Shown in pieces: positions 37,994 to 52,900 of a DNA stretch of 64,000 nucleotides. The DNA comes from Macropodus opercularis (lineage: Eukaryota; Chordata; Actinopteri; Anabantiformes; Osphronemidae), in contig CM061098.1 in the NCBI GenBank assembly GCA_030770545.1, positions 9,927,501 through 9,991,500 of the forward strand. The letters are read 5' to 3'. The first letter of the stretch is position 1; each line of letters starts with the position of its first letter. The notes under the pieces were generated by a model. The model had not been told where the DNA came from. It ran no database searches and was given only the letters and a program-made list of their open reading frames with translations. A program made the translations under genes and the position numbers.

Positions 37994-40900
37994 TCAAAAT
38001 AGCGACCGGGATTTCACCATTATGTCATTTAAAAGGCCATGACTGGATCTGGGTATAGTGTGAGATGGGCTCTTCCACTTGCTGTAGCTGAGGCTGGGGC
38101 TGAAACCCGTTCGACTGTACAGAGGCGGTAAGAAGTCGGGGAAGTGAACAGGAGGCAGGACTAGCACCACAGGCTTCAGCACCTCCTGACAAGCTTTACG
38201 AGGCCGGACTACTGGTGTAGTGGGAGGAGGAGCAGGATGCAGACTGGTTCCATTGAAAATTGGAGTGTTGAATAAAGGGGTGATCCTTTTTGTGGGTGAG
38301 CTGTTTTCTGGTTTGAAAGAAGAGGTTCCTTTCCTGCTTCCTTTTCTAGAGAAGGAGATGGGCACCGTGTTGTTTAAGCCTTGCAAGCGCGGTGCTTTGG
38401 ATTTTCCTGAAGGTCAAAGACAAAAAAATAGCAGAAAACACCAAGGAAGAAAGTAGAAGATAATAATGATGCCCACCTTGATTTGACTGTCGTCTGGAAG
38501 TAAATTCCTGATGCACACACAACGTAGGACTGTTGCCGCCCTTGATCTCTTGGTTTTCGGTCCAATTACTGAAGGAGAGGGGGGTCTGAGAGCTGTGGGC
38601 ATGTGACGTCTTGGTCATCCTCCTGGTATGTCTGTGAGGCTCTTTTTTGGTTGGCTGGTTGCAGCTGATCTTGTCCAGTAAGCCTCTGGCGGTTGCCCTG
38701 GCTAGCACCTCCTGTGGTGCTTCTTTGACTGGAACTAGCTATTGAAAAAAAACACAAATTTTATGTTTGTTTTGATGCTATGACTGATGTCGGATGGGAC
38801 CAGATCGAACCGGATCGGAGAGGAGAGACAATGTCCTTGCTGCTGACTGGATCGTCACCTGCTGCCTCAGCACCAGGCCACACAGCAGCCTACTGCTCCC
38901 CTTAACTTCTGAATTATTCACAGGCATAGTGTACACAGCGGGGGCATGTGTCCTGTGGGTTTATGTGTGTACTTTGTTTTTAAGTGCTTTCTTGCACTTT
39001 AATGCAAATTAGTTTATGTGTTTGTACAAGCTGTCTTTAATTCTACACAGGTACAGTTCCAGACTACAAGGACTGTGCATTTTGCACATGCGCATCAACA
39101 CACATGCACACAGGTTAACATGTTTTAGAAGCACCACTGAAATGCAGTCTTTGATGGACGCAGTGAATTTCATTGATGTTAACTCATACAGACAGGGAGC
39201 ATTGAATTATTCAGGAGACGCTCTCCCTTGCCTCCTTCTCTTCCTCCTCACCCTTTTAAATCTCACTTCCTCCTCATCCGCACTAACCAACTACACCATT
39301 CTCTGCAAATGTCCCATTTCTCTTAGCGCTCGCCAAATTTAGCTTCCACAAGGTACTGTATGCTGTATGGTATCTGGGCCCATTCCATTTCAATGATTAT
39401 GTCCAATGTATGTCTTTCAAATAAACAAAGCTTTCAAAGCACCAAATTTATAAACTCACACTAAACAACAGAAAACCAATCAATGTATTGTATGTATGTA
39501 GTAATACTGGTGAAATTTGTCCTTCACCTATAGGGGTCTTTTAGAGGAAAGTCCGCTGTGCTCTGCTTCATTTGGATATTAGGCCAGAAACCCAACACTT
39601 GAATGTCTCCAGATGTTCCTGTATGGAAATCTAATTAAAAAAGCTTTACTGGTTGCAGTCTTTACAGTCAATGTAAGCCAGACAGCATCCAAACACTTAT
39701 ATAATTGCTATTTTTATGAGGCTTTTCAAAGTGCCACAATAACTTTTGATTAGCTGAGTTTATTGGAGGTAGAGGAAAAAATCCTGCTTGAAGCACCATT
39801 ACAGCAGTTTGATTATCTTTTCATTCCTGTCTGTGGAGGTATAAAACGTGATAAATGGTCACGGAGAAACAGACACTACAGTGTGAGAGAGCTCTGTCAC
39901 ATCCATTGGGGGTAAAATAGTTTAATAACCTTCCACTGGCATCATAAGCGTAAGAGCAGATTTCATAATGTGAGGGAGTATGTTGTAAATGTGGCTGTGT
40001 TGTGGATTATGAGGACGCTGGGAAGCCTAGTGGCACAGGTTTCATGAGACTTGCCAGTGCCTCTAGATTTACTGCAACATACCACAGCCATGACTGGGTA
40101 GAGCTAAGTCTCTGCTGTGTCTCCGAACAGCTACACACAAAAATATGAAAAAAAAGAGAAGGAGGAGCTAGAGACAGTGAGGAAAATCAAGGTGGATTGG
40201 AGAGAGAAGTGTTGGTTGAAACATTGTGGGTGTGCTGGAGCCTGTCCCAGCTGTCTATAGGCGAGAGGCGGGCTACACCTTGGACAGGTCGCCAGTCTGT
40301 CACAGGCCCACACATATAGACGCACAACCAAGACACGCACGCTCACACCTACGGGCAATTTACAGTTTCCAATTAGTCTGACTGCATGTCTTTGGACTGT
40401 GGGAGGAAGCCGGAGACCCCAGAGAGAACCTATGCAGACACAGGGAGAACATGCAAACTCTACACAGAAAGGCCGTCGGGAATCAAACCCGGGACCTTCT
40501 CACTGTGAGGCTGCTTTGTAATTTACAAGCATATTCATAGACATATCCAAACTTAAAATTTGGGTCTGATCTTTTTTCTCCTTATTCTGTAAATTGTTGC
40601 CTCCGATGGGTTATGAAATTCCCAAGCACCTCTCTGCAATAGCCAAAGTTTTGAGAGTGACTTGAACACTTCTCGCTACTCTCATCTTCTTCTGACAATT
40701 TCTATTTGTAAAGCGGACCCAGACAATCCTATCCTGCTCTATGTTCTGATTATTTCAGCATTCATTTGCACTCATCCCACCACCTTCTCCTATATCTCAC
40801 CATTTCTTTCCTGCTACTGATTAGATTCCGACAGGAAGCCTGAGTGTGTGACCCAACATTTTCATTTTCCTTTTGCCGTCTGTTCCCTTGCGTCTCAAGT

Positions 40901-43900
40901 CTTTGACCAAGTACCTGTCACAGACTGTAATATTTATTTCTACCCAATCGAATGTTATCCCCTGTTCCTTTCCTGTACTGTCAAAACAAATCACAAACAA
41001 AGCTGTCAACAAAGAGTTCTACAGTTCAGAACACAAACATGCATCTGTTTCCCGATTGTTTTGACTTTGACAGACCACTAGAAGCACAGAGCATCTGTTT
41101 TATTATAATGCTCATGCCTGCCTGGTAATAATAAGCACATTGTCAGGCACCTTACACACAACAGCCAGTCGAATAACACACTACTATGCTCATGCACATG
41201 AACAAGTCCACAGCTCATGCTGGAACCTTTCTCTCACTGAAAGACAGCTGACCAGACTGGATGCTAAGTGAGCTGAATTCAACCCTGAGAGCCTTGTTCT
41301 GCTGCACTGCCTGGAATCAGCAGCAGCTGTGTACTAGTACTTTTACTTTTCATATAGGTTTTATCTGTAATACTGAAACTGAAATGTAGAAAAATGTCAT
41401 AGTGACCTGAACAGGGTTCAGTCACAGGGATTACTTCTTAGCACACGTGCTTCATTTGGACTGCATTACTATTCAACGCGCAGCCTACTGTACGCTGCAG
41501 CTTGCTTCATATGCGGAACATACTACTTAAAATACATTGATTGGGGAAAGGTGACGCTGAAAAAATAGATACTTTCCATTTTTGTCATTTTGTTTTCAAC
41601 ATTTTCATTGCTTTCACCTTTTGTATTTGCTTGTTAGCACACTGAGATCACCAAGTGGTTAAGGAAATATACCTACATGTAAATGAAGCATAAACCTTCT
41701 GTTGTGATGCTTTAATGATACTCACCTCTCTGGTAAGAACGGCCAGGAAGCAGCCATTGTTGTGTTCTGATGGCTCCAGTGTGAAGTAGGGGTTTGCTCT
41801 CTTGGAGTCCTCAGCGTGGTTAGGAGAGTTAAACAGGTACACACTTGGCCTGGATCAAAAACACATACACAAACAGAAATCAACACAAGTACCACAACAC
41901 TGAAAATACACAAAGCATATTAAGAATAAGAAAACCTTTATTAGTCCAACAGTGGAGAAATTGCATATTAATTACACCACAAACACAAATTAGTCTGTAT
42001 TTTTTAGTAATCATGTCAATAATTATTCTTCTAAAAATAAAAAGCATAATTCTGTTTTAATTATTCAAATGTCTAATATATGTACCAAGATCACAAACAA
42101 ATGGCAAAATCTATTAATGTTTAATATTTTTGCTTGATAAATGAAAAATAAACAAACTCAGATATCTGATTCAGCTCTAAACTGCTTAAAAGCTCAGATT
42201 GCCAAGGTAAAGCCACTGTGAACCATTCCAATAATATTATTCATGCTTTATTTATGCTAGCCTGAGGCACTGCCAGCACGCTAGGCCAGCTTGCTGCAGA
42301 GAGGAGTCAGTCTTGGTACATTCAAGTCCACAGTAATAGTTGACATCAAGAAGTCTTAGGTTCCTCTGACTAAACACACACACACACACACACACACACA
42401 CCAAAAAACACTGAAATAAAATGACACAGGTTCATAGCAAAGCAAGCTGTGTGAAAGCATTTTTTCTCCAACCTTCTCCGAATTCAGAGACATAAAATAA
42501 CAGCTTTGATTATATTTTCAGTCTCCTTCACTTCCTGCCTAAGGTGTGCTGAGACTTCAACAGTAGGAAGATAAACACCTAGGCAAGCTGACAGACAACA
42601 AGCCAAACAACAAACATACTAATCCATACGTACAGTGAGAGACTAATGCAGAGAAGTGCACTAAGGTACTTAGCTAGAAAGACTGATGCTGACCTGAAGT
42701 TAGCTGGTTTTGGCTCCCCCTCCTGCTCACACCTGGCCTTGGCTTGTTCAAGGGCTCTGCTTACCACCCCCTCATTCTCTTCTGGGTATGATGAGGAGGT
42801 AGAGTATACCAGCGCCACCACCCTGGGAACTACACACAACTTGTTTGCATTGTATTAAAACATTGTGTGTAGACAGGTGGAATGTGGATAATGCTAAAAG
42901 TTTCAGTGTGTAAATGTAAAAGTCCTATTTCCAGAAATAAAAACTTAGGTCTGTGATTTATCAGTTCCCTTGAACATTTATCTATCTGACAAACATACAT
43001 ACATTTTCGTTATAAAGCTTCTAATTATTCATTCAGTGGGAGCCATTCTCCTCTTGGAGCGCTCCCTTTGAAGAAATTGTGTCTTGAATATTCATTTCTT
43101 CATACTGTTTATTTATGTACTTGCTCATATTATTCAGCTGTTGGCTTGTAGATATGTGAAGCTGACGGCCGTTTGATTTCCTTCATTTGAGCTTTGATTT
43201 CTTTCTTGCTCACTAATTATAGCTAGACAGAAACAATTAACACCCAGTTGATAACAAATAAAACCTGCTCAGATGTGGCAAATCAGCTTCAAACCAATGT
43301 GAAGCCTTGCTTATGAAGATTGTGAGGGTTGTGAAGACAAGGTGACTAAAGCACGAGGGGGAAACATTTGTCATTCCCGTGGCCTGCACAGCAACACCCC
43401 CCCATCCAGTGTGGAAGACTGTAGACGTATGTCTGTGTGAGCATTTGTCTTCTTGCGTGTCTACATAGAAACATTGACCAAATGAGACGACCACCTCAAC
43501 TTAGCCAAAGCGCTCAATACACAGCCACCGTTAATTAACAGTCTGAAAAAAGTATCTACACTGGCAAAATGAAGAGAGGTCCGATCGATGGCTATGTCAT
43601 TAGAATTGCAGGTTTTCATTGTCTTTAACAGAAGACCTTACCTGCTGGATGGACATGACCCACATCAACATAGAAAGAAGAGCAGTGAATAATCCAAGAC
43701 AAGCCAAAGCTAATGAGAGCAGCTCACAGACAGCTCACAGCTCATTGAATTGAATAAAACACAATGTAAAGAATGCAACTAAGAATTCATTGCAGAATAA
43801 ATCTGTTTAACAGACCAGAACAATTATAGGTCTATGTACTACATCATATGACTTAAAAGCACTAGTCCTGCTGCCACTTTCAATTATGCAATACAAAGCA

Positions 43901-46900
43901 GAATTACTAATCAACTGTTAAAAATAATGAGAGAAGTGCTGCAGCAGACTGAAAGGTGCAGAGTAACATTAACATTCCTAATTAAGATTCAGACGATCTC
44001 CTAGGGACAGACTAATGGCATATGAGATAAGATAATTAGGACATACAGTATGAGCTTCATTGTCTCAGAGATGTGAGTCAGTATATATGTATGTGCATTT
44101 CTACATGAGAGCCATTGCTTGTTACACTTACACTTCAAGGCATGATCAATATCCTTGGTCTGCTGCATCACTAGCGCTTCCAGTTTGCTCTGGGCTACAG
44201 AGCCCTGGGATAAGTCCTGTAGCAGGTCTGTGTCTGAGAGAAGCATAACACAAGAAGTTTAAAGTCCATGCTTTATGGTCCTTCTGTCTACATAGAACAC
44301 TATGTCCTGGACGTACCTCCATTCTCTTGCACTATGAATTCAACTGGGTTGCTGACAGCAGATAAAGAACACTTGGGAGTCAAAAGGATAACGCGCACCT
44401 TCTGAAGTCGTTTGTCACCACCATTCAAAGACTGGAAGTCCTCAGTTATCAGCCTCACATCTGAGTAACATACACAGTAATGATAAGAGCATCATCACAA
44501 ACACATTCGCTCAGTGCCTAAGGTCAACGCTTTCTATAGCAGGTGTCTTATGCAGTTATGAATCTATCAACATTGTCATCTGTATTGCACACAATTAATT
44601 GCTTCCCTGACAAACAAAGCCAGCATCAGCAAATAATATTCACCTATTGTATAGTGTAGAATCAAAAAAGACACTGCCTGGTTTAACACATCTAGCTTTA
44701 CACCATGCAGAGTCTCAGGCAATGAAAAGAAACAACCATTTATTTTTTTACAAAAACTGGCCCTGATCATTTTTGCAATTGACCTGCCATTAGAATGATT
44801 TCAAAACAAACTGGACCTGGCAATTAATATGTAATTAAAATAAAGAATAAAGGAGAATCTTGGGCCATTGGAGTCAACCCTAGACCGTCTTGATGCATCA
44901 CAGACAAAAATCATCACTGCAGGACAAGGTGAAGGCTTTAGCACGGGCCTGATGGCCCAAGCAACACGCCACACCTGGTCTGACAGACATTTTAAAATGA
45001 AGAGTAAACTTGCTCATACACACGTGCATATTGTGCCTACTTTTGCAGCCCATGGCAGTAACAGCCTGCTGTAGCTCTTCCCTCTCAGCGGCTGTTCGGT
45101 CACTGACACAAACGTAGACTGCAGACTTGTTGTTGGTGCTGTTGGAGTTATGCTTCTCAGCTATTAAGGAAGCAGTGTGTGAGACAGTGAAGCCAGAGAA
45201 GCAGCCCACCATGAGAACATCCCCCTCGTCCGGTAACACAGAGCATACAGCGTATGGGCCCAAACTGCAAGCCTTGTCCTACACACAAATCAAGCAATAT
45301 TTAGTTAGAAAGAGAATACGAGATGGCAACATACAGTGCATTTCAGATATTTTAGTATTTCTGTGCTGAATGTATTCCTGTGCCAACACTGGGATGTGTT
45401 TCTGTCGTTACCATCTAGATCACTGGGTTTGTCAGGACAGACAAACCAGGGACATTTTAAAAGGAGGGTGATTGAGCCTTATAAAAGAGGGAGAAGAAAT
45501 GAAGACGAGGAAGGTGATTAATTAGGCAGTGATGTTTAATAATTGATTACATTTTGCTGGAAAATCTCAATTAACTGTGTTGTGGGGGTATGTGCTGCTT
45601 ATGGTTTGTATGGCAGCCAACTCTTATATAGCACAAATTAAATCATCAAAGGTGTCTCCCTCTCCCAGTCTGGAGAATTCGTTATGGCTCACAGTGAAGT
45701 AGTGTATTCTTAGAGACGAACTGATAATATTTGTATCTAGACAAACTAATCTTGGACGATATAAGGGAACTCAGTCTCATAAGCATTTTGTGCAAGTCTA
45801 TTAGTAAAGTGAAGTCATCAATATCGGAGAACACTGACAGAACTGAACAGATTGCCAAAGCAGTATTAAATTCTACAGAGTGGACGGAGCTGTTCTCAGA
45901 ATCCTGCTCTCTATGTGGCGATCATACCTGGATGATGAGTTTGTGGTCACTAAGCAGCTTGGTGGAATACAGCTGAGCTTTCAGCAGAGCAGGGAATACC
46001 AGAACATCCCTACAGTGGGTATCCTGGCAGAAGGTCCGGCCTTCCAGCTGATCAACGGACTTCACCTGCGAGAAGCCGGAACTCTTCAGCACACGTTGGA
46101 TCTCATCACGACTAAACGCAAAAAAAAAAGCAGATTAGTTAAAGCCCAGGAAGCAGGACGGAAAAAGGAAAGAGGTGTCATACACATCAGCACTGTGTAG
46201 AACTTCTTTGTGGCCTTTCACAACGTTAATGGTATGACAAACACACACACGGACCCACACCACTAGTCCCAACAGGTGACCTTTACAGTCTCAGAGATTG
46301 CTGAGGGTTGTTGCTGATTGAATCTGTCCACAGCAGCAGGATTTACACCTAACCGAAACAGCCTGTCAATGTGAGTGCAAGCACACACATTAACACACAT
46401 GCATGCTAGTATAGTGCTTTAATTGGATGTCAGCTGGGCACCTGGTCCATAAAACACTGGACTGTGTGCGTGTGTGTACAGTAGATGCTTGCACACTCAC
46501 TTTGTGTCCAAAGTTTAGTGTATGAGAGAGAAGGAAAATATTTCAGGTCGTAGAGTCTGTACAGCTTGTTCGGACCTGCTCTTCAGTGTGTTGACCCAGG
46601 CGTAAACTAGAAGGCTGCTTGATCTCTCCTGCTTCATTTTCACGCTCTCTGGTAGGATACAGTGGATGGACAAAAGATCCTGTTTGATTCTGCAGCGGGC
46701 CAAAGAGGCTGCCAGCTTGGTTTTAAACCTATCAGTAACAGACATAAAGAAAACCTTTTTTCTATCATTCCTTCTCAAATTGCATTGTCCTACTCTTACT
46801 GTATCTTTCTTTACCTGAGAAGGTACTTCTCCACATTTCTGACTTTCTGTATGATCTCCTCCTCCCCGTGGTGTTCCCATGGAAAGAACTTTCTGTCCTG

Positions 46901-49900
46901 GAAGTCATACAGCATGACAGCAAGAAGACCCACCCGATCATCTGGCTAGACAAAAACCATAAAAAGCAGTGATTTCGTTTTAAAATAGAGACCAACAGAA
47001 GGGTGCAATGTGAGTTTGCTATGCATTATGTTGCATGGATAACAGCACATTTCAAAATGTTATTAATATGCCTTGGAATTAAATTGCCCTAACCCAACCC
47101 TGCTGCTGCCTCTTAATTGAACATAAGAGGGAAGCGTAAGTTATGTGTCTCCCTCTCCCCCTTTATAATGATCCCCCTCCTCTTAATTTTCCACTACTCT
47201 CTCCTTTTCTTCCCCTGTCTTTGTCTCTCTGTTTCGCCACCTTTCTGTCTCTTGGGGTAGGAGGGCACCAGCGGCATCAGTGGCAGATGGCGCTCTGCAG
47301 CAGCAACAGCTTGCCACATCCTCACTACAGGGCTAATGGGCCGAAAAGATACAAAGGTTTATGCTGTAGGTAAAAAATTAGCCAGCACGTATCCATCATT
47401 CCTGAGGCTTTTAATTTCATTTGAAGGAAAGTAGGCCTTTGCATTCCACTTGTCCTTTATCAAGGTTAAACCCTGAGGTCTGGGAACATTTCTACTCATT
47501 AAGCTGCCTGGCAACAGCCTCCCATGGTGGGAGAACAACCCACAGTAAACAAGCAAGCTTTGTTTGTGACTTCAGATTCAGGTCTATGGCATATAAAATG
47601 TACTTAGCTGAACACGTATAATTTATGACATGACTATCAGTATTGTAATGTGGGTTAAGCGTATAGGTTATATAAGTCATAGAAACATGCAACTGGAGCA
47701 CATAGTGTTCATATTAAGTCTAGTCTAGTCAGTAATTTATGTGATTTCAGGTTACAGACATGTACATTCTATGGAATTAACATTTCATGTGGCTCATTTT
47801 CAACAGCGATTTCACCCTTTTCACGTTAGTCTACATAATGCGTTTGCCTCTCCAGGTTTTACATGGGCAGTAAAGCCATTTCCATCCTCCACAGGTTTTA
47901 AGCTTAATTTCCTCTCCACACTGTAATCAAATGTGCCTCAGGCACTTTCAGCATCCAAGTCCATCTATATCGTCATTTTTTATTCCCCTTTCTCTCAAAT
48001 ACCGGATGGACAGCCCACCACATTTTCCAGGCTGCCCATTTCCTCTCTCTGGCCCTTTCACTTTCTCCTCTCTCCATCAAGGTTGAACTTTATAGATGCC
48101 AGCAGTGTAAAGGAGGTGAGAGTAACTTCCAAAGACCATGTCATTGTGTCTGGACTTTATTGTCCCTCTACTGGGATACAGAGAAGCAACCTACCACCAA
48201 CACAACAGAAGACTAATTCCTTAATGTTAATGCATCTGTTTGTGATTACATTGACATTGACATGTGTACACCCTGTTCTTTTGAACTGCTACAGTGTATG
48301 TGCATTGAGACACGCTCTGATTTTTGTGTTTTATCATTAAATATTTGTGTGTCAAAAGTACATACCAGTTCAGCCCCAGAGTTGTTAAAGCATTTAATTG
48401 CATCTCCATCTAATGTGGTATTTTGACAGACAAATTTCTATCTATGTAACTGCCATTAATACATACACGTGTTACTCTAAAGGGAGTGATCTCATTGATG
48501 AGAGTAGGAAATATAAGGTGCTTTGTAAGTTGGTGAAAGTGTGTATTAGTGTAATGCATCAATATTGTTGTCACTGATTAGAGGCCTTCAGAAATAACGT
48601 GTGCGGAGTATGAAGTCAGTATCAGTGCTGGAAATGTAAGTAAAGCAGCCAAAAACAGTAGGTAAGGAAATAGTAAAATACTATAACAAGTTTAATAAAC
48701 CTACAAGGAAACAGCACCGTAAACTTTATTATCTGACACATTAAGCTCCACTGCATGATTACAACATGGTTACTTCTATCAAACCTCTGTAAAACTACTG
48801 CTCCTATGGAACTCACTTACCATTGCCTCAGTGAGGTAAAGCCCACTATCAACCATGATGTCCTCCAGCAGCTCTTGATCTATGTAGCAGCAAATTAAAA
48901 CAAGATTAAGTGTGAAGATGGAAATGCAGTAAGAGGGATTTTTGTTACTAATTATGTGTCGAAGTAATAATGATGCATATTAGTGCCATTATCTCTTATA
49001 TCTGTGTCTAATTATCCCTAGAAACCAATCCTGACTCTTTCACTTAGAGCTGGAGATAGAGGCAAAAGAAATGACTCGTATTCATTAGTGGTAAAGTATA
49101 TGCTACAGTGAAAGAATCTATATCTAATGATGAGAACATGTCTTGAAATAAAACAAAGAAGAGATAAAGACAAAGCGCAAAAGAGGCTCTTAGAGGAACC
49201 CCACAATGATTGGGATTTAATTTGAAAAGATAATTCAATTGGAGTAGGGTTAATTTCCTGTGATTAAATGCCTATTTGGTGCTCAATTAGGCTTAATCTG
49301 ATTCTTTATTTGCCTCATTTCTTTCATTTATTGCGTCTGTGGCAGGTGGGTGTGTAAAATCAAAGGCCTAATCACAATAATGTCATCTTAATAATAAACA
49401 GCCTATACACAAATACTTAACAACATAATCAACAAAACTGAATATCACATCACCCAGTTTTAATTTAGATCATCATATTCATTGTATCCAACTTTTGCCT
49501 TGATGGACACACATAATGATGTTTATTTAATTTTTTATATTATGCAATTACAAATTTATAGCAAAGTATTAAACTTAGTATCTCTACCTCTCTTCCAAGG
49601 CCTCTGACCATCTGTATCAAATATTGATGGAGATACTATTTATAATCGTTGGTTGTGATATCATAAAGGCACCAACCATCTACACTAGTCAACAGGATGT
49701 TTTCACAGACACACACAGACCCCCTTAACACAAATCCCATCCATTGTCATCAGAAAATTGGGGACTCTACTTTGGAGTTTGAGTTGACCAAAGAACAGCG
49801 GCTTCCAAAGCCACTCCGTGGGTACAGTACTCCACAGGTGCTCACTGCATACAGGAAGTGGACAAATGCATGGTAGCTTTCTTAAATAATTGTTGACAGC

Positions 49901-52900
49901 AGTGTCTCTGACTTTGCAAACAGGACGTACTCTAAGCCCAGGACGGGGTCCCAGCACTGAGACTCCATGGAAACCACAGACACTGCTGCAACTTATCACA
50001 ACATCACAAATCATTCTAAACTGCCCTCTAGGTCACTGCCAAATGCACAGTGGTGTGCAGTATCTGAAACCAGGTATGCCCACGTACACACACACAGACA
50101 GCCAGGTACTGCACACAGAGCAATGTTGGCACGCAGTGGAGCTTATATTTGAGGAAACAAAGACATATTTTCAACAGGAATTCAATTTAGAGCTGATATA
50201 GTTAACCAGTGAGGTTTGCAGTGACCATTACTGCAGACAGGACCTGAATAAATGATCAGTCTGCAGAGATTATTATCTTCCATATGCTATAAATCACACC
50301 TAGGGGTTGAGCTCCTGGTTTGATTCTAGACTTTAACATGGAAGAAATGCCTAGAAATTAGTAGTCAGGTGTTTGTGCTACACAAACTACACACTAGTCA
50401 GACAATAAGCTTATTGAGATTGTGGCTTCCATTCAGGTATTACACAATGAGCAGTGACTGATGGTAACTGTTGTCAAACAAATCCTCGAAACTGAAAGAG
50501 CCAGGTCTGAATACAGGCTCCTCCTGTCCTGCCAGCTATTGTCCCACAGTGTTCCACATCAGTGCACTCAACCAACATTAATCTTCCGCCAAAAAAAGGT
50601 ATATGCCATGAACTTCACAGTCACATTTGCACTAAATGGCAAATCAATGTTACACCTTTAAACCTGCAGTTTAATATTTGCTGAGGCATAAGGGTGGTAG
50701 CTGCTATGAGTGTGAACAAGGGCAGAAAAGACAGCCTTTCTGTCTCTCATTGCACACTGTGGTCCAAAGAACCTTTGTAGTCAGACACAAAATACAACAG
50801 CCACAGTCGTCTGACAAGGGCATCTGGCAGCCCAGTTGGCCAGTAGAGACAATAAGGATGAAATACTCAGAGGAAAGGCCAGTGGAAAGAAAGAGAAAGA
50901 GGGAAGCTGGAAACGAGAAGAAGAAAAAGAGGCCTCTCATGGTTAGCAACAAGGTCCAGCAGTAAAGATTCACAAAATTGTCTCTGTGTCTACACATTCC
51001 TCACAGACTGAGAACATGCTCTATGACAAATTGGCAAAAAATAAAATCTAGGTTAAACCCGTCCATAGGTCAGTAATTAAGCTTAGAATTATTTAGATAT
51101 TAAACACACTTTGTAATATGATGAGGAAAAAGCCTGGAAAACATAAAAGAATGTATGAACTGTACGAGAAGGTGAGACAAAAGAAAAGGCAAGAAGAAAC
51201 CGTTATCGTTTGTCATTTGGGCATCTTCAGCAGTGTCCCTTTTTTTAGAAACATTACACCAACTACCTCCATTCATTAGTATGGACAAACAGCTGCAGTG
51301 TCCTCTGTCACTGACCCATAGCTTACTGGGAGACTTTTTTGTTTTTAGCAGATAAGAGTTATAATCACAAGATCAATACCAGCGCACACTGGCATTTTGC
51401 TCTGTGTGTTTTTTCTGCTGCTAAAGCACTTCTTTCTTTAGGTTAACAATCGACCTCAGCTCAGTTTGAGATCACTCATTTCAAGGCAGTGCACAAATGA
51501 TTTGTCTTGTCTTGGCTGCCAGCGTGAGTGTATGTCACACTCAAATCCAGTTCTGCACCAAAAGTCAGTCTGTTTCTGACGAGAAGAGGAAAAAAGATTA
51601 ACATTGTCTGCCAGGTTGTCATTTCACCACACAGCAAGTCCAGTACATATGAAACCAATACTTACCATTTCTATAACGTTAAGAAATAATACAATTAAAC
51701 AAACCAGGGACATAATCTGCTTAATAACCTAAAAAAACTATGGCTTTCATCTCATTCCCTCCTTGGTTATCAGTGTTGCATTATCCCACTTGGGGAAATT
51801 CTGCTCATGAAATCATTCCAGGCATTTCAGACATGGCTAAGTTGGATTTGTAAAGAAGAACTGTACTAACAAGGCACTGATATGGTAGAGAAACGGGCCT
51901 TTGAAATAAGCGCCGAACAAAAAAGGGATTTATTAATGCAGCACTTATTCTATGTTCAAGCAGGCCATTTCGCTAGAACCCCAGTTAATGTAAAACTACT
52001 TGGGCAAATTCCTCATCCTCATCAGTGTATAAATAGATTTTCTTACAAAAAAAAGTGTGACTGATGAAAGAATGTCCTGACAAAAAGATGCAGTATCCAA
52101 GAGGTCTCCTCTTATCTTTATCTGTTCAGTTTCTGGTAATGTAAGTACCATGGCCTAGGTTTCTGCAACAAGGTGATGGGGCTTTAAGAATAGGCATTTA
52201 GAGGCCATCTGCATTAATGGCAGACATGTAGACCTAAGGCTTAACCAGGCTCAGAGACGGATACTGAGAATTAATAAAATCCTTCACGGCTATGAGGGTG
52301 TTCCTGCTACCTGACCTCTCCATCCACTAAGGACGCATTAAATCGATTCCAACCAGCTTGTGCTGACAGTTAGCTCATCTCCCCTCTCTTATCATTATGG
52401 TGATTACACAGGCCTGTGACTTCAGACACCCAGACCCCACCCTAGTCCCAGATAACAGACTATGGGACAAATCTTTAGCATCCCACACAATCCTGCAGAC
52501 CCATTTGAGGCTTTTTTTTTCCTTTTATATATGCCCGTTAATCTGTCCTTATCCAATTTACATGTCAATTATTCTGCCCAGGGCAATTCATTACAAATTG
52601 GAATTAAATAGGTTATGCTTATAATATACAGTAGTGAACCTGAACCCGACAAAAAGCAAAATAAGAGTTGCTGAACACCCTCATTCCTATACAACGCAGT
52701 ATAAATCTAATAAAGTCTGAGGAAGAGAGTACGGTATATGCAGAGAGGATGAAAACAGCAATGATGCCACAGGGTTCATAAAATCTAACAGATCCCTACC
52801 AGGAAGAGACAAACTTACATTTAAGTGTATTGAAGGCCAGCTCATAAGCTGCCCGCTGCATGTCATAATCTTTGACTTCAGGTAAGGTGAGTCCTCTCTC

